From: Riptortus pedestris
Lineage: Eukaryota > Arthropoda > Insecta > Hemiptera > Alydidae
Direction of reading: 5' to 3'
DNA: 64,000 nucleotides
Assembly: GCA_019009955.1 (NCBI GenBank)
Contig: CM032228.1
Location: 100,385,001-100,449,000, forward strand
Shown here one piece after another: positions 56,953 to 64,000 of this stretch (position 1 is its first letter; each line of letters begins with the position of its first letter). Position numbers and translations under genes: made by a program. The notes under the pieces are model-generated. The model searched no databases. It was not told the DNA's origin and saw nothing but the letters and a program-made list of their open reading frames with translations.

Positions 56953-57606
56953 AAACTGTAGCGGGAGTCAACAATTTTATTTGGCACATAAGACTCAACC
57001 GAACAAAATAAAACTCGGTATGTGTATTAGCACTAACGTCTTCATTATAATAAGCCATACCAACATTTCTAGGGACGGGCAGGAGGACGTAACAAATCTC
57101 CGCCTTCTCCGCATCTCAATTGTTATTTATTTTAATTAGAAAATAACTTCATTATGTTTTAAATAAATAATTTAAGTAAAGCAGTGTTGATGCTGAAGTG
57201 AGGCGGAAGTTGTCGGGTGGCTAACATAGTTAATTGTGTTAACTTATTTCCTGTGAAATGATGGAATTGCATTCTACTCAAATTTACTATTATGTAGTAT
57301 ACAACTAAGCTCATAATCTCGGATTGGTTTCTGACAGGAAATATGTACATTATACATAATATTTAATTCTAATAAACCATAACCATGATTAAATTATTCA
57401 CTGTGTGTCAAACAATGGAGAGGGGATTGCCTAGGAATTTATTTTCATTTATTCTTTAAAACCAAAGTTTTCTATTATATAAGTCCCCTGCCTAACGGGA
57501 AAACTATACGCCCAGACGAGAAGTGTACACATTGAAGCATTGCCAAAAATAAAAACCATCATTCAGCCTCTAATGATTTCCCGAGCGAATCCGGGTATCT
57601 TAGCTA

Positions 57607-57607
<1 letters not shown>
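56953..57607 (+). mobile_element. Helitron, opposite orientation, interrupted
   Basis: From AAAAACTGTAGCGGGAGTCA it reads as the plus-strand family interior. Unrelated sequence occupies about 57085-57530, and the 3' end (CCCGAGCGAATCCGGG, TATCTTAG, CTAG at 57604-57607, then T) follows. With the previous element it forms a back-to-back pair. Confidence 0.6.
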
Positions 57608-57608
<1 letters not shown>

Positions 57609-57664
<56 letters not shown>

Positions 57665-57960
57665 GCAATCTCTCTCTACATTGGTTGCCTATTGATTGTA
57701 CAATGACTTTTCCCTCCTTCAAAATTTCATTCATTTCATTTTACTATACTTTTTCATTTCATATGGAATTGAAACGATTCAACAATTTTTCGCTTTGCTT
57801 TCTGCTTGCTACCTTTTCACGCCTAAACTACTGAGCCGAATGTTATGAAAATTGGTACGCGTATTACTCTTAACTCAACTTAGACTTAGGGCTGTACTAA
57901 TATTCTCAGAAATGAACAAGAGTGGGGGTTGTAAGGGAGACATGAAACCAATTAGTAATT
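57609..57960 (+). mobile_element. (TA)n and diverged Helitron 5' part
   Basis: TA run 57609-57658, then the family's 5' region (TGTACAATGACTTTT, ATATGGAATTGAAACGATTC, TACCTTTTCACGCCTAAACT, AACAAGAGTGGGGGTTGTAA). No 3' end seen. Confidence 0.55.
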
Positions 57961-59180
57961 GGCAGCGTCTAAGTATTGTTATAGTCAAAAATTCATTTCA
58001 GTGTATGAATATATTAAAATTGTATCTCACCTTGATACGTTATCACATAAATATTCAGTCTTCACTAATTTGTCCAAATCCTTGAAAGTTGTGAGATCTC
58101 TTATAATTCTCTTGAATACACATGGCCTCTTCATCAGTGGTCCTGATGGATTCTTGAAACCATCCATTGGAGGGGCTGAGCCATTGGATCACTTCCACAT
58201 TAAATTTATTTCCGTAATCATCAAAATTCAACCATCTGCCATCATATGTATATGATTATTTATTGTATCTACACTTCATAAATTATTCTCCCTCCATCCC
58301 TCTCTTCCTCCCTCCAGAAAAAATATCAGTCTTAATAATAAAGTGATTTACTTTGTAAAATATTCATATGAACTTAATATATATTTTTCTTATGTCTAAC
58401 TTTATATCATTCTTTTTCAGACTTGATTCGATTTGGGAAATTTACTAATACTGGTATCTAGAACAATTGATTCTTCGTACTTTCTTTTATGATTCTAATG
58501 AATTATATTTTTTTATTTTACTTTTGCCTTTCTTTATGATTTCTTCTTAAGGAAATCAAGAAGACATTTTTTTTTTATTTCTTTTATAATCATTTGAAGT
58601 GTTTTTCTATGATATTTGATCATTATTTATTCAGCTTCTTTCTGTTGGTTTGAATGTGTAAATAAAAGAGCGTATACATTACATTAATGGAACTACACTT
58701 TTTTTCATTAAATAATGTACAACTTATATACTACAGACTATTCAATGTTTCAAATTTTTAGTACCAGCTTATAGTCAAGATCCTCATAACGAAAATGCAA
58801 TTGGTATTTAATTTTGTGTACCTTCAACTTAATTTATGAATAGAATAGCAGGTTATTTCGTACAAAACACACTTCTCTTCTTCAACGAATTATTAAGTCC
58901 CTCTATATCTTTCACTCCATATGAAGATAACATGAGGAGATTTGGAATTTAACATATAACCTACGCCATCTTCCGCTCAGAGAGCCATGTCCATACAACT
59001 TCTAATAACGGGGATATTTGGAAGTTTTGGATTTCATCTCACTCCTACTGGTCTGATTTCAACCATTAATATCTTGGTCACATTGTGGGTTGATTTCGCC
59101 AGTATATATAATACTATTGCCATACCTGTTGGTAGATGCCGTTATTGCTGGCAGATTGTCGAGTGAGTACACGTGCCATC
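57961..59180. other. No gene recognised
   Basis: AT-rich; a diverged relative of the 32295-32478 inverted repeat lies at about 58860-58990. Confidence 0.4.
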
Positions 59181-59189
59181 GCACCGAAA

Positions 59190-59405
59190 TAAAAATCTCT
59201 GAACACAATAAGAGACATCAAATATCTCTGGGCACAATAAGACCAGTGAGTCTTGAATTGACTGTATAGCTTGAAATATCTCTGGACACAATAAGCCAAG
59301 TACAGTAAGTGTTAAGTAGACTAAATAGCTTGAAATATCTCTTGACACTATAAGACAAAGTACAGTAAGTCTTGAATTGACTACATAGCTTGAAATATCT
59401 CAAGC
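59190..59405. repeat. ~60-bp tandem repeat, 3-4 units
   Basis: AGCTTGAAATATCTC recurs with a spacing of 59-60 bp (59269, 59328, 59388) within GACACAATAAG...GTACAGTAAGTCTTGAATTG units. The overlapping short minus-strand frames are by-products. Confidence 0.85.
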
Positions 59406-59451
59406 GATTCAATAATATTAGCATTCTTCTAAAAGGAATTTCTAATTAATG

Positions 59452-60880
59452 CATTCTTGAAGGAAGTTTCCCTAAACTTCTGAAACAAGCTAGAGTAAAA
59501 CCTCAATTCAAGGGGATGAACAGTTAGCAGAAAATTACTGACCTATATCCCTCCTACCAATTTTTCGAAATAATTATCTTTAATTGTGTAAAGATTGTTT
59601 ATTATTATTTACGTCCACTTTATGCTACTTGGCTAATCGGGGCGGGTTATCTACAGGTTACCATCCTTTTCTAGCCAGGGTGTGTCCAAGGAGTTTATTT
59701 AATGAGTCCTTCATTAAATAAATTTCTACTGCCCAGGGCGGGAATCCACTCTAGGTCGATTGTCTAAAGAAAGATTTCAGACAATAAGGTGCCCTCGTAC
59801 ATGAGCAATACAGTTTCCTCGAAAACTGGCCTATTCGGCAACATGTGATTTTCTGGAGGATATAATGCATTCCTTGGCAAGGAATCTGGGCATAATTGAA
59901 ATATTTACCGATTTATCAACGACTTTTGATTTAGTAGATCATGGAATACTAATGAATTATGGAATAAAGGACATTGTCCATTAACAATTTCGCTCTTCTT
60001 TACCTAATCATAAATACAAAATATCAGTGGATATAAGATTTATATATCCATTAATGGTAAACAATTAATTCTGGCGTTCAAGGTTCAATTGCTATTTTTA
60101 AAATATGTAAACGACCTCCTAGGTAACCTTAAATCTACAAAATCTATTCTTTATGTTGATGATGACAGCATAAATATAAAAGACACCAACTCAGAAAACT
60201 GAAACAGGATGGTTCTGCAGATAGTAAAGGATGATCTGATTAGTTAATGGCTTATAATCTTAAACTTGTCGAAAACGAATAAATATTCTAGAGATCAGTA
60301 AATATTGCTCACATTCTTCTGAAATGACTGGTAAAATGCCCTGAATATTCATTAATAATATTCAGGACATTTTACCAGTCCCCTTGATAAAGTTTTTCGG
60401 ATTGACTGTGGACAAAAGCCTAGACTGGTTTGGTCATATTGAAGAATTAAGGAGGAAGCTAAAGTTCGCTATGCTTCTTATTAAAATGTGATAAGAAATA
60501 TCGTCCAATGGAAACTCTAGTACTAATATACTATGGTTATTTCCATAGTTGGTTATCTTATGGTGTTAAGCCTTTAAGCAACTCAAAAAATCATATTTTA
60601 ATATGTAAATTGCATAAGAGAGTAATAAGGTTTAAATACAACAGAAAGACGAGACTCATGTCGGCCACTCTTTAAGGAGTCAAAAATAATGACTTTTCCT
60701 TTAAAACATATGTACTTCATATGAAACAGTACTGAAATAAAATATGAGCAGCTTTACAAAAATAGTATAACACACATAATCAAAAAACAAGTTACAGGAA
60801 TAAGCTTCAGTCGTCCAACACCTAGCATCATCATTTTCAGGAGTAAAAGTCTTTAATGCGCTGCCTGAATTTATTAAATC
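59452..60880 (+). pseudogene. Non-LTR retrotransposon reverse transcriptase, decayed
   Basis: Plus-strand blocks in the correct order but in shifting frames: KLLKQARVKPQFKGDEQLAE then PISLLPIFSKII (the NYRPIS-L region), EDIMHSLARNLGIIEIFTDL with STTFDLVDHGILMNYGIK (the D.S.AFD.V.H motif), SILYVDDDSINI (YxDD catalytic box), LVKFFGLTVDKSLDWFGHIE then ELRRKLKFAMLLIK, and HKRVIRFKYN. Jockey/CR1-like order. A SINE (59590-59815) is inserted after the first block. Multiple stops show it is dead. Confidence 0.8.
59590..59815 (-). mobile_element. SINE, near full length, inserted in the LINE
   Basis: Read on the minus strand: a head with TACGAGGGCACCTTATTGTC and GTGGATTCCCGCCCTGGGC (tRNA-like), body CACCCTGGCTAGAAAAGGAT and GTAGATAACCCGCCCCG, tail GTAAATAATAATAAACAATC. 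This is the longest copy of the family here. Confidence 0.75.
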
Positions 60881-60884
60881 TATT

Positions 60885-61262
60885 AAGCAAGGGCTGCATG
60901 AACTAAGTAGGTTTCCCATATGCTGTCATAACACTTATGATTTTTGAGGAGTGGGGGTTTACTGAAAGCCCAAAACTAGAAAATCCATATATCTTGGTTA
61001 ATATTTATGATACTCGGTTGATATTTAATTTTCTATAAAATAAATATTTATAGAACATTAAATTTGCAATAATACTTATATACACTTTTTCGATCCGACG
61101 TATAATAACGGAGATATTTCAAAATTCTCCCCCTCTGATCCCCCCCCCCCTTGCAATGGTATGATCTAGCTGTTATCGAACTTGATCTTTCTTTTTACAT
61201 AAAACTATTATAATTTATCCAGTTTGGTAACAAGTATTGCGACTGCTATAGTGGTAACAAAT
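60885..61262 (+). mobile_element. HINE-like element, 5' half
   Basis: AAGCAAGGGCTGCATGAACT end, CGTATAATAACGGAGATATT and CCCCCCTTGC blocks, ending GCTATAGTGGTAACAAATAT before the TA tract. Confidence 0.6.
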
Positions 61263-61380
61263 ATTTATAATAAATATAATAATAATTATATTTATTTAGG
61301 CGTATCGTAATTTGAGCGATTCACACTTTTTCTCATTGTAAAAGTAAAATAGTTTAGGTGAAGCCACCTTATTTTAAAAA

Positions 61381-61991
61381 AGCCCATGCAGGGCTGCATA
61401 AACTAAGCAGAATTCCCTCGTGAAGTTTAACAACAGATAAATAAATCTACATACTGGTACCACAACACAACCGTGAATATTAAGTGAATAAATACAAGCT
61501 GTAATTAGAAATCTTTCCCCTCCCAAAGGGAAGTGTCTAAAATGTAAACAATTAGTTCTGGCAAGCTTTCACTTGGGGAAAAAAGACAATAACTGAAATA
61601 TATCAGAATATAATATATTAATTTTATTGAAAACTATTTACTACAACTTGTACTGCAATTTATAATGAACCAGAATAATATGTCTCTCACTCAATCAAAT
61701 TTTAGTAGTCCAAGAATTTAAGAGGGGGGGGGGTCACCAGATGTTATTTACATGTATCTCGTATTAAAGGTCTCTTGAAAACAATATTTGGTATTTATGC
61801 TTCCAATAATGTGGTTTATTATATAACTGAGTATTGTTTATGTAACATGAGTTGAAGTGAGGATTTGCTGGAGGCTAAAAACTGAAAAATGGAAAAAGTA
61901 TCTCGGTTAATATTCAAGATAGAGCATAAATGCTTATAACAATGTTTATAGTACATGTTAATTGATTGGCTCTAATAATTTTTTCGATCCA

Positions 61992-62025
<34 letters not shown>

Positions 62026-62142
62026 AGCGAACCTCATTTTCGTCATCTCCTGGATTGGATCGATGGGCATTTGAAGAAATTTTCGAAAATCACGTCGAGT
62101 GCGACCTCAATAGCTGATTTCCCTTAACAGAAATCTGCTAAA
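61381..62142 (+). mobile_element. HINE-like element, long subfamily, both ends
   Basis: Starts GCCCATGCAGGGCTGCATAA with ACTAAGCAGAATTCCC. It shares the AACAGATAAATAAATCTACA segment with 17395-18022. TA tract at 61998-62022. Decayed palindrome TTCCCTTAACAGAAATC and TGCTAA at the end. Confidence 0.7.
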
Positions 62143-62199
62143 ATATCTAAAAGCACTGTTACTTTTTCTCCAGTGGATATTATTAGGAGCAGAAATCCA

Positions 62200-63480
62200 A
62201 TTCTTTAAGTCTAAAGTTTAATCTTTTAGTGTTAAATTTGATTTTAAAGTTGTCTTTGGAGGTGTTTTATGATTGACGCAATTTATTGGTGTTTGTCGTG
62301 TAATAGTTCTGAACGGTTAATAGTCTGCAGGCTCTAAGTAAGTGTTTAATAGTTATACGTTGTTTTAAACTTCGTCGGTGGTAACTCATTACAGTTGCTG
62401 GGTGCGGTATCCCACAGAAATGACACCGTTGGAAATAGGCATCTGTGTTTGATAGTTGTTTATTACACAGTGTACATAAAGGTGGTTCAGTCTCCTAGTC
62501 ATGAGGTGTTGGTGTGATATCCTTGCATGGTCATGCCTTATACGAGCAAGAACTACTTTTCTCTTCTTGTGTGTCTGAATACTTGAGAGCCATTCACGAA
62601 TAGTCTGTGTCTTTCGTGACCTGTAATGTGAGCAGTGTGTAATATACCAAGTTGAGGAGCGCATTTTACATGTTAGCCAAATATTCTTCGTGATGTCTGA
62701 ATGTTATGGTATTCAATGCATAGTTATTATTTTATTCATTTGTGTTAGAAGTTTCTGAAGCATTCTCTTGAGTGAGTGACTTGAGAATATTGATTGTTTA
62801 GAACTGTAGGGAGTCAGTAAAAACATGAATGTTGTCTTGTTGTACCTTAGTAAGGTGTTCAGTCCTAGTAAGCCTTGTATTTCTGCAGTGAAGTTACTTG
62901 ATATGCCCGGTAATCTACTCGTTAGTACTTCGTTCCAGGTAGGCTGTGCCTCATTTTTCTGCATATTTCGAGCCATCTGTATATAGGAAAAGTCCTGTCC
63001 TTGGCACCCGAGTAAACTATACTTCCATAGTCTAAAAACATCGCATACGAGCGATATACCATCACCATAGTTTTTCGATCTGCTCCCCATTTTGTGTTTC
63101 CAATAACTCGCAGTGTATTAAGCGATTTTTTTGCATTTTTGGGATAGCATTTTAATATGAGTTACCCAGGTCATCTTTTTATCGAAGGTTACTTCTTCTT
63201 TGTTACAGGTATATTATTTTGATAGTGATATAAAGGTGGGGGTTTCAAACGTTTTCAGTGAAAACTAGAGTTTTTGTTTTAGTAGTGGAAAACCGTAGAC
63301 CGCTTTCCTCCCTCCACTGTTCTAAATTATTTATGGTGGATTTTCCGATGGCGTTCCTGGCAAAAGGAGGTTGATGGGGCGTAGCCCACTGGCCGGCGCG
63401 AACTAGTTAAATTTACTGGCAAAAAAAGGAGACTGCGGGTTACACCTTGAGGTAATTCTTCGTACAGCTATTATTTCTTG
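62200..63480 (-). pseudogene. I-clade-like LINE: reverse transcriptase end, RNase H and zinc knuckle
   Basis: Minus-strand blocks: ELPQGVTRS, LEQWREESGLRFSTTKTKTL with VFT (the W....GL..S..KT region), NTKWGADRKTMVMVY, LWKYSLLGCQGQDFSYI, then TWNEVLTSRLPGISSNFTAE with IQGLLGL (RNase H AE motif). These are followed by RKTQTIREWLSSIQTHKKRK, VVLARIRHDHARISHQHLM and finally a CHFCGIPHPATV terminal knuckle. The RNase H between the RT and the knuckle points to the I group. Several frameshifts and stops show it is dead, and the 5' part is missing or unrecognisable. Confidence 0.7.
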
Positions 63481-64000
63481 CTCTTTTACTTCATTAAAGA
63501 TTTCTTGGTTGTTTCATTTCTAAATTTCACGACAATAAATTACACTTCTTGATGAATTCTTTGCTTCGTGAGGGCCGATATCTAATTAGCATGCCATAAA
63601 ACATTTTCCATTGAATTATTTTTTCAGATATATGTGTTCTGAGACATGAGAGTAAAAGAGTTCCAAATCGACGTTGTTTGAATGAGTGATGTCTTCGGAA
63701 AATTGGTTAATCCATTTCGATATAGCAAAAGGGCTTACTTCATTAAAGTCTTTTCCATCTAGGTTCATTTTTATTACTAGAAACGTCGGCGATACATGGA
63801 TTACTTCTTTTGCTTCTGATAAATGTTAAAAGTGCTGTACAGGTAGCATTCGTTGCCATGGTAGCATAATGAACATTGTCATGGCAACTGATCCAACCAG
63901 CTGTGAACAACAGAAAATTGTGAATACCCAAGTTTTTTTAGTTTCATCTTTGGTTGTGAGCTGCTAAAAACAAAATGCCGAATTCTGCGAAATGTATTGG
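63481..64000. other. No gene recognised at right edge
   Basis: It may continue the LINE upstream on the minus strand, but no domain motif was found. A 62-codon minus-strand frame at 63743-63931 has no recognisable features. Confidence 0.35.

Overview
The window is nuclear DNA from a eukaryote, almost certainly an arthropod and probably an insect with a repeat-rich genome. It is AT-rich, coding exons are short and separated by kilobase introns with GT/AG borders, and mariner, Helitron, LINE, SINE, PIF/Harbinger, Penelope and MITE remnants fill the non-coding DNA. I cannot assign a species. Nothing bacterial, phage or viral is visible.

Three host genes were rebuilt exon by exon. RSPH1 (+, CDS 13226-28327, six exons, 332 aa) encodes a MORN-repeat radial-spoke protein. 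DPAGT1/ALG7 (-, CDS 45343-28507, seven exons, 409 aa) encodes the first GlcNAc-1-P transferase of N-glycosylation. CCNB1IP1/HEI10 (+, from 45868, three exons seen, 3' end not found) encodes a meiotic RING protein. RSPH1 and DPAGT1 converge, with 179 bp between their stop codons. DPAGT1 and HEI10 are head to head, with 524 bp between their start codons, which is a plausible bidirectional promoter. A fourth gene contributes only a terminal exon at the left edge (655-816).

Layout: 1-11,100 is the terminal exon plus a dense nest of TEs (Helentron/HINE-like elements, Helitrons, a hAT MITE, a Penelope remnant, a mariner inside a Helitron). At 11,530-12,665 lies a 47-bp minisatellite just upstream of RSPH1. 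RSPH1 follows with TE-loaded introns (13.2-28.3 kb), then DPAGT1 (28.5-45.3 kb; LINEs, a second mariner, a full-length Helitron and MITEs in introns), then HEI10 exons (45.9-50.3 kb). The right part (50.4-64 kb) is LINE fragments, HINEs, Helitrons and a SINE nested in a LINE.

Two repeat families dominate. Family 1 (about 25 full or partial copies) has a perfect 20-bp palindrome at one end, a matching subterminal inverted motif at the other and a central (TA)n tract. This architecture is that of DINE-1/HINE (Helentron-associated) elements. Family 2 is a non-autonomous Helitron (5' TC, 3' hairpin then CTAG, next base T) that repeatedly sits at (TA)n tracts. The most unusual signal is an exon-like fragment present twice, inverted and 38 kb apart (17041-17230 and 55748-55935). 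It is nearly identical between copies although the Helitron and HINE sequences fused to it are clearly more diverged.

Exon borders were placed by eye from splice consensus, reading frame and remembered family similarity. No database search or alignment program was run.
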